Shown: in pieces, positions 55,471-64,000 of the stretch | How the letters are laid out: the number at the start of each line of letters is the position of its first letter | Position numbering within the stretch: position 1 is the first letter of the stretch | NCBI GenBank assembly: GCA_017540355.1 | Contig: JAFYBE010000016.1 | Span: forward strand, 124,001 to 188,000 | Source of the DNA: Lachnospiraceae bacterium | GTDB lineage: Bacteria > Bacillota > Clostridia > Lachnospirales > Lachnospiraceae | Direction of reading: 5' to 3' | Length of the DNA stretch: 64,000 nucleotides | Notes under the pieces: generated by a model | What the model was told of the DNA's origin: nothing | What the model saw: only the letters and a program-made list of their open reading frames with translations | Databases searched by the model: none | Translations under genes and position numbers: made by a program

Positions 55471-57423
55471 TTAACATATCTTAACCGAATAGTCACTTCG
55501 GTCAAGCGAGAAATTCGGGTTATAATACGGGTCTCCGGCCTTAAGCTGCTTAGCCCATTTTTTCTTAAATCTCTCACACTCTGCATTGTAACGCTCAGCC
55601 TTGCTGCCGTTATCGTCAAGTCCTCTGCTCACCGATTCGAAATGATACAGTTCGGCAAAAGGTGTAAATACGTTAAGATAACCCGCTTCACGAAGTCTTA
55701 AACAGAAGTCCACATCATTAAGCGATACGGCGAAATGATCATCAAGACCGCCCTGCTTTATAAAGATGTGCTTGGCTACCATAAGACAGGCTCCCGTTAC
55801 CGCCGTAACATCCTGCGCATAGCAGAGTCTTCCCATATATCCGAGATTATCGTATGACTTGCCGTAATGAGTATGTCCCGCGCTTCTGTGAGCTCCGAGA
55901 CCGATTACGACTCCGGCATGCTGAATAGACTTATCGGCATACAAAAGCTTGGCTCCAACGGCTCCTACATCCTTGCGCTGCGCATACATAAGCATCTCTT
56001 CCATCCAGTTCGGAGAAAGTACCTGTGTATCGTTGTTAAGCAGTACCAGATACTGACCGTCGGCGTATGCGGCTCCGTAGTTGTTAACCAGTGAATAATT
56101 AAAATCTCCGATATATCTGATAAGCTTGATTCTCTTATCCTTAAGACTTCTGTAGTATTCCTCAATCTCAGTCGTCTGAGAATTATTCTCGACTATGATT
56201 ATCTCGAAATTGTCATATGTACTTCTTTCAAGTATAGAAGTTATGCATCTTTCCAGATCTTCTTTATGATCCCTGTTGGGGATAATAATGGAAATCTTGG
56301 GATGTCCGATAAGCTCGTAACCAATGCGGAAGATTGTCTCAAACGCTCTGGTGCTTGTGATCGTAAAGTTCTTAAATCCCTTTCTTGTAAGGTGGTCGGC
56401 CACCGCACCCTTTGCAGCTTCTATTGCGTATTCCTTGGCGCTTATATCTTTTGCAACACTTCCGGCATGGGATCTCCAATAATACATAAGCTTCGGAACA
56501 TGAACTATGTTCTTGGCTCTGTCGGTAAGTCTTAATATCATGTCATGATCCTGACTTCCGTCAAACTCTGACCGAAACAGTTCCGTGCCGTCCAAAAGAT
56601 CTCTCTTAAAACAGCTGAAATGACATATATAATTGTTGGCTCTTAAATTGTCTATCGCAAAATCAGGCTTAAAATGCATCGTGATCATCTTATCGATGTT
56701 GTTCTTATGGAACGTCGTCTCATCACAATACAGATAATCCGCATTCTTCTCATTGATTGCCTTGACGTATTCAAAAAGCACGCTCGGATGAAGGATATCG
56801 TCATGATCAAAAAGACCTATGTACTCACCGCTTGAGAGCGCAAGACACTCATTCGTATTGCCCGATATGCCTTTGTTCTCATCCAGCTTTTTGTATTTGA
56901 TGCGATCTTCGGTCTTAAGCTTTTGTTCAAAAAAATCTTTGATATATCCATGAGCATCATCAGAACCGTCAGCCAGTACAAGTTCCCAGTTCTTATATGT
57001 CTGCGCGATCACGGAATCATACATCTGTTGTAAAAATGCCTTGGGCGTATTGTATAAAGGTACAAGTATGCTTATTAACGGACGATATTCAAAAGCATAC
57101 TCTTCCTGCTCTTTTCTCTCTTCGGCATTGGGAAAACTTGCCTTGCCGTATCCTTTCTTGGCTTTGGCTTCCCTTATCTTATAGCCCACCTTTGAGAAAA
57201 AGCCTCTTACGCCGCCGAGATTCTTAACACGCTTTTTAAGCTTTCCGAATCTTAACATCGCATCTCTGACGGACTTCGTATGCCTCCAGATCGGATTGTT
57301 GTGGATACGATCCAATCTGAAAGTCAGACTGGCATTCTCTTCCTCCAGTCTGGCCACACGCATCGCCAGATCTTTATTTCTTTCTTTTTCTTCTTCGTAA
57401 AGCGCTTTGAAATTATCACTCAT
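55471..57423 (-). CDS. Tandem-domain GT2 glycosyltransferase with N-terminal coiled coil
   Basis: This 650-residue protein starts with a probable coiled coil at about residues 5-45 (LYEEEKERNKDLAMRVARLE and continuation), then a GT-A domain (ISILVPLYNTPKAFLQQMYD, GLFDHDDILHPSVLF), then a second one (ISIIIPNRDHKEDLERCI, VLLNNDTQVLSPNWM, FAVSLNDVDFCLRL). Two active-looking sites suggest two linkages made by one protein. The start at 57423 lies within the end of the upstream GT2 gene (8-base overlap). By analogy with coiled-coil rulers it might tie synthesis to the capping enzyme, but that is a guess. Confidence 0.88.
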   Translation of the reverse strand: MSDNFKALYEEEKERNKDLAMRVARLEEENASLTFRLDRIHNNPIWRHTKSVRDAMLRFGKLKKRVKNLGGVRGFFSKVGYKIREAKAKKGYGKASFPNAEERKEQEEYAFEYRPLISILVPLYNTPKAFLQQMYDSVIAQTYKNWELVLADGSDDAHGYIKDFFEQKLKTEDRIKYKKLDENKGISGNTNECLALSSGEYIGLFDHDDILHPSVLFEYVKAINEKNADYLYCDETTFHKNNIDKMITMHFKPDFAIDNLRANNYICHFSCFKRDLLDGTELFRSEFDGSQDHDMILRLTDRAKNIVHVPKLMYYWRSHAGSVAKDISAKEYAIEAAKGAVADHLTRKGFKNFTITSTRAFETIFRIGYELIGHPKISIIIPNRDHKEDLERCITSILERSTYDNFEIIIVENNSQTTEIEEYYRSLKDKRIKLIRYIGDFNYSLVNNYGAAYADGQYLVLLNNDTQVLSPNWMEEMLMYAQRKDVGAVGAKLLYADKSIQHAGVVIGLGAHRSAGHTHYGKSYDNLGYMGRLCYAQDVTAVTGACLMVAKHIFIKQGGLDDHFAVSLNDVDFCLRLREAGYLNVFTPFAELYHFESVSRGLDDNGSKAERYNAECERFKKKWAKQLKAGDPYYNPNFSLDRSDYSVKIC

Positions 57424-59326
57424 TCGTAATATACCTGTTAGTGAATCTGCACAATACCAACCTTGACGCAAGGCCCTTAGCCAACACTCCTACCCTGTAT
57501 TCTCCCTTGGGCATACGGCTTAAATCCGGAACTACCGAAAAGCCGCATAAAGCCGGGCGTTCGTTCCGATCCAGATTGATCTCCAAATCGGGTCTGTATA
57601 ACTTATTGCAGGGAATCTCATATATTCCCGATTCCCCTTCAAACAGAAGTCTGAATTCAAAGCATGAATTATCGCTGCCCGCAACGAAGGAATATCCGCC
57701 TATATATATAGTCTGTTCATCCTCCGGAACACTTTCGTTCGGACCCAGCCAATAGCTTAACGGTCCGCACTGTTCCAGGCTTATTATCAGACATTCATTA
57801 TACCATTTTTCTTTAATCCTGTACTTTATCTTCTTCGGAGCCTTTGACTTAATCTTAATGCTTCCGTCGTATTCGTACTCATAGGCATATGTATAATTGC
57901 TGTCCAATATATCCCTTGTCAGATAGTCGTGATAATAGGGATCTTTCATGTAAAGCGAGGGATGCTTCTCATATAGTCTCTCCCTCTCTTTCATAAGACG
58001 TACAATCTTCTCCCTTGATTCGTCATCACCCCTGCTTAACGACTCATAATGCCACAGGTGAGTGGTATTAACCACAACGTTATATAAACCCTTCTCATAC
58101 AGCGTATAGCATAAATCCACGTCGTTAAATGCCACGGCAAGCGACTCATCGAATCCGCCGATTAAATCAAATGCATCTTTTCTTAACATGAGGCAGGCAC
58201 CCGTCACTGCCAATACGTTACGGTCCACATCATTCGCATGATCGTAATAAATGCGCTTATCTTCTTTATACTGCAGTTTATGTACGGGACCGAGTCTTAA
58301 GTTGGTTATACCGCAATGCTGTATAACCTTGCTTTCGGGATAGTATAACTTGGCACCCACCGCTCCGACATGCGGTTTTGACGCATATTTAAGCATCTTT
58401 ACAAGCCACGAACCGTCTCTTACCTCGATATCATCATTTAGGAAAAGCAGATATTCGCCCGAAGCCTCCCCTGCAAGCTCATTGCATATGGCCGAGAAAT
58501 TAAAATCCTGCGGAGAATACAGATATTTCAATGCTTTGAGGTCTGCTTTCGCATCCTTTTTAATCTCGTTGGCAATCTGCTCAATCCTGATTTTATTTTT
58601 GGGTGTGCTGCCGTTATCAAGTACGATAATTTCGTATGTTACACCTGTTGTTCTATCCGTTATTGACTTAAGAACCTGCTTAAGTACATCGGGATTGTCT
58701 TTTGACGGGATAAGTATGGATACAAGTTCTCCGTTATATTCATATCCGTCTTTATACGAATCAAGATAAAGCGTCTTGGAATAGTCATTATGATAAAGAA
58801 CATAGTCCACATGTCTGACCTGTTCTCTTGAAAGATCAGCAGTGATCTTAAGGATAAGCTCATATATATCCGTGATATCCGCAGGTATATCCTTACTCTT
58901 AACGGCCACTACATTGCCCATGTACATATAACTTGTAAGTGTGTCCGGAGACCACTCGGGACGGAGTATGGGATTCATCCTTACGGTACGGTCATGATTG
59001 AATTCATCCTCATCACCATATACCACCACGGCCTCGGGATACTCGTTAAATACGGATATGACCGCATGAAGAGCTCTTTTTGAAAGCTTGTGCCTGTCAT
59101 TTACAAAGAGCACGACATCCGCAACATACTTAGTCTTTCCGACTTCTTTGTACTCAACAACCTGAACGTCATCCGTATTGGGCAGGGTTCCGGCAAGGTA
59201 TTCCAGTTCTTTCTGCCTGATCCAGGAGTCATAAGACACATACTGAGCATCAAGTTCAGCCTCATATCTTCTATTCAGTTGTCTGATTCTCGGAGCTTTT
59301 ATAAGCTCTTTAACGCCTGCAAGCAT
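57416..59326 (-). CDS. Tandem-domain GT2 glycosyltransferase with C-terminal beta domain
   Basis: This protein has a first, incomplete GT-A domain (about residues 40-200, VYGDEDEFNHD), a second complete one (VSILIPSKDNPDVLKQVL, LFLNDDIEVRDGSWL, AVAFNDVDLCYTLYE), and a beta-rich C-terminal domain of about 160 residues. I start at 59326 with GGAGA 11 bases upstream. A start at 59419 is also open but would overlap the upstream gene by 71 bases and has no ribosome site. The tail may bind glycan or a partner protein. It follows the methyltransferase-kinase gene directly. Confidence 0.85.
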   Translation of the reverse strand: MLAGVKELIKAPRIRQLNRRYEAELDAQYVSYDSWIRQKELEYLAGTLPNTDDVQVVEYKEVGKTKYVADVVLFVNDRHKLSKRALHAVISVFNEYPEAVVVYGDEDEFNHDRTVRMNPILRPEWSPDTLTSYMYMGNVVAVKSKDIPADITDIYELILKITADLSREQVRHVDYVLYHNDYSKTLYLDSYKDGYEYNGELVSILIPSKDNPDVLKQVLKSITDRTTGVTYEIIVLDNGSTPKNKIRIEQIANEIKKDAKADLKALKYLYSPQDFNFSAICNELAGEASGEYLLFLNDDIEVRDGSWLVKMLKYASKPHVGAVGAKLYYPESKVIQHCGITNLRLGPVHKLQYKEDKRIYYDHANDVDRNVLAVTGACLMLRKDAFDLIGGFDESLAVAFNDVDLCYTLYEKGLYNVVVNTTHLWHYESLSRGDDESREKIVRLMKERERLYEKHPSLYMKDPYYHDYLTRDILDSNYTYAYEYEYDGSIKIKSKAPKKIKYRIKEKWYNECLIISLEQCGPLSYWLGPNESVPEDEQTIYIGGYSFVAGSDNSCFEFRLLFEGESGIYEIPCNKLYRPDLEINLDRNERPALCGFSVVPDLSRMPKGEYRVGVLAKGLASRLVLCRFTNRYITNE

Positions 59327-59348
59327 CTTATTGTATTCTCCGGCTGTC

Positions 59349-61415
59349 TTATAATCTGATCTTCTTGGATATCTCTTTTTTAAGTGCTTCTGCCATATCT
59401 TTGGTGATATTTGCGGCATTCATGCTGACTCTTAGCGTATTGCCCGTACTTCTTACCCTGTCTTTGACTTCAATCACTATACAGGGATCGTCATAGTAGA
59501 ACAAAAGAAGTTCTCCGTTATCGGAAGGCAGTTTCTTGCCGTTTATATATATTCTCTTATTATCGGATAAATCAAAGCTTTCGCCGTTAAGGGTCACACT
59601 CTTAAGAGTAACCATACAATAATCCATCATAGGATCGATACGTACCTTGGCGGCTTTTGAAGGAACCGTAAGTTCAAAATCAATATCGCCCCTGCTGTCA
59701 TATCTTTCTTTTATAAAGTATGATTCATCTTCACTAAAGCCGCTTCCCGTATCGGTATATATCTGCACCGAGCGCTTTAAGGCATCCTCACCCGTCGTAC
59801 CCTTTAACCTGTCGGGAGTAATCACGGCGCCGCCTATAAGTTCCCTTAATTCTCCCATACTTAAGTTCTTACCGGTGACGCGCTTCTGGAACGCAACCTC
59901 CTTATCTCTTAAGCCTTCAGCCTCATCCGGAGTAAGTTTTAACTTATCTATTATTAATTCATAATTAAATTTGTTGCGATTTTCATCCTCCAAAAGATAG
60001 CAATATAACGCTCTGAATGCTATCTCCTTGGTCTGAATCTGCTTGTACTCGGTCCACTCATAATCTATGACCGTCCACTTTGAGTTCATATAGTCGTCCG
60101 GTACAAGAATATTGGAGAATACCATATCAAGGTCGGCTATGGGCTTATCTTCACCGTAAGAAATCCTCTTAATGAATTCATCGAACAATGCCGCAAAGCC
60201 TTCCGTATCCTCTTTAGCCACGAAGCCGTCGAATATCTCCGATAAAGGTCTTCCGGGAATATAATCGAACTTTATGCCGCTTCCGTCATCCAAAAGCTTA
60301 CACGGGCAGATATCAAGCATACTTCCTTCATATCTGCTCTTAAGCAGTTCGTAGCTTTTATGCATATTCTGGATATGTTTTGCTCCGTCCTCCGGCGAAA
60401 GAGCACGCTTTATTACGTCTTTGCCGCTTATCTGCGTGCATATCTCATACTCAGGCGCTCTGTCGTTGGAATATCTGACGTAATCAATCTCAGGTCTGTC
60501 TCCGATTATCAGCATGTATGAATTTGAGAAGAACGGGAAACGCTCCTCATCAAGCAGTCCGTCAAAAACCGCCTTCTCATCAAACAGAAGCAGTCTGTCC
60601 CTGTCAAAATTGCGAAGATTGTTGCAAAGTTCTCCCTTATCCGGCAGTCTGTTATCGGAAAACAGTGTCGTCATAAACTTATAATCCGGGTAAGGATAAT
60701 AAAAATGCAAATCCGTAAGTCCGGCCTTTTTACATATGTCTCTTAATCCCTTATCCGAGAATGTCCTTGCAACACCGCCGTCCTTATAACACTCGATCGA
60801 ACTGAAATATGTCGAAAGATGATCCTCTGCGCATCCGGACCAGTATTTAAGTCCGTATCTGTTCTCTATCGCTATAGCTATCCTTCCGTCAGGTGCAACG
60901 TGCTTTTTAAGGATGTTAAGGAAATCAACGTACGGATCAGCCGTACCGATATAACTCTGTCCGTATTCAAAAACTCCTATAAGGAGCACATAATCGTAAT
61001 CCGTATCAAGATCCGGCTCTATATCCGTAAAGTTACCAACATTGATTGTGATATTGTCGCAGTCGTCATGCCTGTATGCGTTTATAAGGCTTCTTCTTCT
61101 GGAAAGATCGACACAGTCCACCCTTCCCGCTCTTTTAGCCAAAGAACCCGTTATGGCACCACAGCCCGAACCGATCTCCAATACCTTCATGGAACTGTCA
61201 ATCGGAAGCCAGTCGACAATATTCTCTCTCTGCTTGGACAGATGATAGAGTATCGGCCACTCTGCCTTCTCCTCAATTATCGACGGATATTCCATAACGG
61301 AATAAGACCTTACAATATCTAAGATCTCATCCTCAACGGCTCCGTCCGAATATATGTCCTCGCCGGAATAGTGCGCGTAATTCAGTTGTACCTTGCCTAT
61401 ATATTCGTTTTCCAT
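59349..61415 (-). CDS. WbdD-like methyltransferase-kinase fusion, putative chain-terminating cap enzyme
   Basis: This 688-residue protein has three parts. Residues 60-240 are a SAM methyltransferase with motif I VLEIGSGCGAITGSLA (about 78-93). Residues 320-480 resemble a small-molecule or protein kinase: a candidate ATP lysine in VIKRAL, a catalytic block with Asp430 and Asn435 (DLDMVFSNILV), and a metal Asp451 in VIDYEW. Residues 555-688 are beta-rich and end in a short helix. Methyltransferase plus kinase next to wzm and wzt is the layout of WbdD, which caps E. coli O9a chains with methyl-phosphate. WbdD has a C-terminal coiled coil; here a beta domain takes that place. GGAGT lies seven bases before the ATG at 61415. 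Confidence 0.75.
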   Translation of the reverse strand: MENEYIGKVQLNYAHYSGEDIYSDGAVEDEILDIVRSYSVMEYPSIIEEKAEWPILYHLSKQRENIVDWLPIDSSMKVLEIGSGCGAITGSLAKRAGRVDCVDLSRRRSLINAYRHDDCDNITINVGNFTDIEPDLDTDYDYVLLIGVFEYGQSYIGTADPYVDFLNILKKHVAPDGRIAIAIENRYGLKYWSGCAEDHLSTYFSSIECYKDGGVARTFSDKGLRDICKKAGLTDLHFYYPYPDYKFMTTLFSDNRLPDKGELCNNLRNFDRDRLLLFDEKAVFDGLLDEERFPFFSNSYMLIIGDRPEIDYVRYSNDRAPEYEICTQISGKDVIKRALSPEDGAKHIQNMHKSYELLKSRYEGSMLDICPCKLLDDGSGIKFDYIPGRPLSEIFDGFVAKEDTEGFAALFDEFIKRISYGEDKPIADLDMVFSNILVPDDYMNSKWTVIDYEWTEYKQIQTKEIAFRALYCYLLEDENRNKFNYELIIDKLKLTPDEAEGLRDKEVAFQKRVTGKNLSMGELRELIGGAVITPDRLKGTTGEDALKRSVQIYTDTGSGFSEDESYFIKERYDSRGDIDFELTVPSKAAKVRIDPMMDYCMVTLKSVTLNGESFDLSDNKRIYINGKKLPSDNGELLLFYYDDPCIVIEVKDRVRSTGNTLRVSMNAANITKDMAEALKKEISKKIRL

Positions 61416-61444
61416 AATTGACTCCGTGTCCACATATCCGACAC

Positions 61445-62677
61445 TTACTTAACTTCCACAACGGAATTCATATCATAGAATCCAACAGTATCTTTATCAG
61501 AAATAACCGTTATGTTTATAACATCGTATAATCTGTGATAAACGACAAAGTCGTCTTTTTCGTAGCCGGTAACCCCGAAGGATAAGAGGTATTCTCCGCC
61601 CTGGAGATTCATATCCTGGGTAAATGTCACTGTTTTGGTCTCTCCTTTTGATACGGGATTAAGGAAGGCCTTTTCATACATCGTGTTGGTTCCGGTAATC
61701 TCGGTTCCCTTAATATTTTTTACAGTAAAGGCAAATATCGGACCCTTTATGTCGGCATTAAAATCAACACTGAATGTGATCGTAAAAGGCTCGCCTTTGA
61801 TTATCGCTGTTGTCCTTGTACCGTTCTTGTCCGTTATATAATAATCGCGAATAGTGGCGGCACCGTTACCATACTCAAGCAGTTCGGGATTGATGCTTTC
61901 GGACACATTCTGCACGGCACCCGAAAGGTTCTGCTCATCCTCTTTATACTGGCCCACAAGCACCTGCTTATAAGCATCTATTATCTCTTTGGGGCCGCCT
62001 TCTTTAAGCTTATGGCCTTTGTTAAGCAATACTACTCTGTCGCAGTACTTCGCAATCGACGTCAGGTCATGGCTTACAAATAAAATGGTCTTGCCCATGG
62101 CTTTGAATTCTTCGAACTTGTGATAGCACTTGGCCTGGAAGAATACATCTCCTACAGACAAGGCCTCATCAACTATAAGAATCTCGGGATCGATATTGAT
62201 GGCCACCGCAAAGGCAAGTCTTACAAACATGCCGCTGCTGTATGTCTTACATGGCTGATAGACATATTCTCCGATATCCGCAAAATCAAGGATATCCTGC
62301 AGTCTGTCATCAATCTCCTTCTTGGTAAAGCCCATCATCGTACCGTTTAAGTAGATGTTCTCGATACCGTTGTATTCCATGTTAAAGCCGGCACCCAGTT
62401 CCAGAAGGGCTGATATTCTGCCGTTGACGCTTATATCTCCCGCAGTGGGCGAAAGCACTCCGGTTATTATCTTAAGAATCGTACTCTTGCCGGATCCGTT
62501 GGTGCCTATTATACCTACTGTCTCACCCTTATATATGGTCAGATCCACATCGGTAAGCGCATAATGATCCGTACTGCGGCGCTTCTTAGGATTTATTGCC
62601 TCTCTAAACCTGTCGCTCGGTTTTTCATAGAGTCTGTATACTTTTGTTATCTTTTTTGCTTCTATTACTGCTTCCAA
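61445..62677 (-). CDS. wzt: Polysaccharide ABC transporter ATPase with carbohydrate-binding tail
   Basis: This 410-residue protein has an N-terminal ATPase with Walker A GTNGSGKST (58-66), signature YSSGM and Walker B ILIVDEALSVGD. A C-terminal Wzt-type beta-sandwich occupies about residues 265-400 (EYGNGAATIRDYYITDKNG, GTNTMYE). In O8/O9a-type systems this tail recognises the capped end of the finished chain and licenses export. TagH, the teichoic acid ATPase, lacks this kind of tail. It lies between wzm (12 bases) and the cap enzyme gene (29 bases). Confidence 0.93.
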   Translation of the reverse strand: MEAVIEAKKITKVYRLYEKPSDRFREAINPKKRRSTDHYALTDVDLTIYKGETVGIIGTNGSGKSTILKIITGVLSPTAGDISVNGRISALLELGAGFNMEYNGIENIYLNGTMMGFTKKEIDDRLQDILDFADIGEYVYQPCKTYSSGMFVRLAFAVAINIDPEILIVDEALSVGDVFFQAKCYHKFEEFKAMGKTILFVSHDLTSIAKYCDRVVLLNKGHKLKEGGPKEIIDAYKQVLVGQYKEDEQNLSGAVQNVSESINPELLEYGNGAATIRDYYITDKNGTRTTAIIKGEPFTITFSVDFNADIKGPIFAFTVKNIKGTEITGTNTMYEKAFLNPVSKGETKTVTFTQDMNLQGGEYLLSFGVTGYEKDDFVVYHRLYDVINITVISDKDTVGFYDMNSVVEVK

Positions 62678-62689
62678 CTAAGTACCTCT

Positions 62690-63508
62690 TTACAGTACAT
62701 CCGCAAAATGCGGCTTCAATCTGTTAAAAAGTGTCGTACCGAGTATAAGTATCACTACGGTAAAACACCAGAAATATATTGTTCCGGGAATATCCTCAAA
62801 GAACCAGACCCTGTAGGCTACGGCATCACGATATCCGTTGACAACATATACAAGCGGATTGATGCTTATGATAAGTCTCCATGTCGGGCTTAATGTTTCT
62901 ATGTTCCAAAGAATGGGAGTTGCCCACATGCCTATCTGCAAAAGTATTCCGATTATCTGTGCTATGTCGCGGAAGAATACCATAACCGCGCTTGTAATAT
63001 ACGAAAGTCCCAGAGTAAGGACAAACGCACAAAAACTGTAATAAATAATCTGAATCGAATATATGCTCGGATAATATCCGTATATGCATCCCATAATTAA
63101 CATCACACAGATAAAGAACAGATGGATGAATATGGCTCCGAGCACCTTGATTACAGGAAGTATGCTTACATTAAAAACCACCTTTTTGACAAGGTAGTTG
63201 TACTCAACCATTGCCGCCGTTCCGTGCGTTAAGGCTTCCTGGAAGAAAAACCAGGGTACAAGTCCCGTCGTCAAAAACAGAACATAAGGTATTACGGTCT
63301 CTCTGGGGCCTGACTGCGATCCTGCTCCCATAATAAGGTCAAATACTATGTAATACATCACGATAGTGACTACGGGCTGAATCATAGCCCATACCGCGCC
63401 GAGGTAAGAACCCGCATAACGCTTCTTAAAGTCGTTGCATGCAAGCTTCCATATAAGTTCTCTGTTTTTATATAATTCTTTGATCAGTCCGTTAGTCTTC
63501 CCGGCCAT
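62690..63508 (-). CDS. wzm: Polysaccharide ABC transporter permease
   Basis: This 272-residue ABC-2 type permease has six membrane helices. Family features include the amphipathic start LIWKLACNDFKKRYAGSYLGAVW and YLVKKVVFNVSILPVIKVLG in the middle. It moves undecaprenyl-linked polysaccharide across the membrane with Wzt. The Wzt subunit follows 12 bases later. It could be called TagG in a teichoic acid setting; the Wzt tail favours wzm. Confidence 0.92.
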   Translation of the reverse strand: MAGKTNGLIKELYKNRELIWKLACNDFKKRYAGSYLGAVWAMIQPVVTIVMYYIVFDLIMGAGSQSGPRETVIPYVLFLTTGLVPWFFFQEALTHGTAAMVEYNYLVKKVVFNVSILPVIKVLGAIFIHLFFICVMLIMGCIYGYYPSIYSIQIIYYSFCAFVLTLGLSYITSAVMVFFRDIAQIIGILLQIGMWATPILWNIETLSPTWRLIISINPLVYVVNGYRDAVAYRVWFFEDIPGTIYFWCFTVVILILGTTLFNRLKPHFADVL

Positions 63509-63552
63509 TTCTTTCTCCGTACATCTTTAACGCGCAGCGCCGCATAAAACGC

Positions 63553-64000
63553 TTATAATCCCCTCTGTGCCTTATAATCGGCAAGTCCGCTCCACTTGGT
63601 ATCCTTCTCGGACATAATAAGTTCCATACCCTCGGGAATCGGCCACTCCACACCTATATCGGGATCGTTATATATAATTCCGCCCTCATCATTCGGATGG
63701 TAGAAGTCGGTACACTTATAGGCAAACTCCGCATAATCACTCAAAACAAGGAAGCCGTGCGCAAATCCCTCGGGAATATAGAACTGCTTCTTGTTCTCTT
63801 CCGATAAGATAACTCCGTAATACTGTCCGAATGTGGGCGAACCCTTCCTTAAGTCGACAGCCACGTCATATACTTCACCCCTTGCCGCTCTTACAAGCTT
63901 GGCCTGGGGATGTTCAATCTGAAAATGAAGGCCTCTTAATACGCCTTTCTTCGAAGCAGACTGATTATCCTGGACGAACACCCTGTCTATGCCTGCCTCG
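63553..64000 (-). CDS. rfbC: dTDP-4-dehydrorhamnose 3,5-epimerase, N-terminus cut by right edge
   Basis: About 149 residues of this cupin-fold enzyme are present; the first 35-40 lie off the edge, because the frame continues upstream of the first internal GTG (EAGIDRVFVQDN). It has SKKGVLRGLHFQ with the catalytic histidine, GKRxxV-like RAARGEVYDVAVDLRKGSPTFG in matching position, and AHGFLVLSDYAEFAYK. It acts in dTDP-L-rhamnose synthesis, so the polymer made by this cluster probably contains rhamnose. rfbA, rfbB and rfbD are probably off the edge or elsewhere. Confidence 0.93.
   Translation of the reverse strand, partial: EAGIDRVFVQDNQSASKKGVLRGLHFQIEHPQAKLVRAARGEVYDVAVDLRKGSPTFGQYYGVILSEENKKQFYIPEGFAHGFLVLSDYAEFAYKCTDFYHPNDEGGIIYNDPDIGVEWPIPEGMELIMSEKDTKWSGLADYKAQRGL

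Noticed and set aside
59327..59419. Longer start for the GT2 gene at 57416-59326
   Set aside because: It would overlap the cap-enzyme gene by 71 bases and has no ribosome site; the ATG at 59326 lies after a GGAGA.

Overview
The window looks like chromosome from a low-to-moderate GC Gram-positive of class Clostridia, most likely family Lachnospiraceae. This rests on the gene content: DUF6062, DUF6106 and DUF975 proteins, a YesM-type kinase with an AraC-type regulator beside a carbohydrate ABC transporter that lacks its own ATPase, an ANTAR regulator next to a glutamine synthetase, and lipoprotein and teichoic-type envelope genes without outer-membrane genes. Strong purine-rich Shine-Dalgarno sites precede most genes. 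The genus is not determined. Forty-five of the 49 gene models lie on the minus strand; the four plus-strand genes are the TetR regulator, a 63-residue membrane protein, a secreted repeat protein and a DUF975 protein.

Layout, left to right. 1-3226: the front of addB, cut by the left edge, behind a DUF6062 gene and a possible 18-codon coupling ORF. 3227-5972: a divergent TetR regulator, a uracil permease, and a small membrane protein with its own promoter and terminator. 6002-8557: glnS and a DUF2225 gene. 8646-20421: a long run of same-strand genes, hisC, methyltransferase, a glutamine synthetase missing its active-site flap, an ANTAR protein with a degenerate receiver, an MBOAT/SGNH acyltransferase pair, guaB and a GGDEF-EAL protein. 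20609-23712: two plus-strand membrane or secreted proteins. 23774-31566: a two-component system translationally coupled to a Y-family DNA polymerase, then a sugar ABC transporter. 31749-41665: a MATE exporter, an FAD oxidoreductase, an intracellular GH43, an SGNH lipoprotein, and a membrane/radical-SAM group. 42005-45538: HtrA, a long-linker ClpX and LspA in one tight operon. 45700-64000: a cell-surface polysaccharide locus cut by the right edge.

The polysaccharide locus is the most interesting part. Read in the direction of transcription it holds rfbC, wzm, wzt with a C-terminal carbohydrate-binding domain, a methyltransferase-kinase fusion, two tandem-domain GT2 enzymes, a phosphohexomutase, two more GT2 enzymes, a polyprenyl-phosphate sugar-1-phosphate transferase, an LCP attachment enzyme, a rhamnosyltransferase-like GT2 and glmS. 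The order wzm-wzt-methyltransferase/kinase-glycosyltransferases matches the E. coli O8/O9a O-antigen locus, where WbdD caps the chain and the Wzt tail reads the cap before export. I infer that this Gram-positive makes a rhamnose-containing wall polysaccharide whose length is set by a WbdD-like cap, is exported by Wzm/Wzt and is then joined to peptidoglycan by the LCP enzyme.

No tRNA, rRNA, CRISPR array, insertion sequence or phage gene was seen. All functions are read from sequence motifs without database searches.
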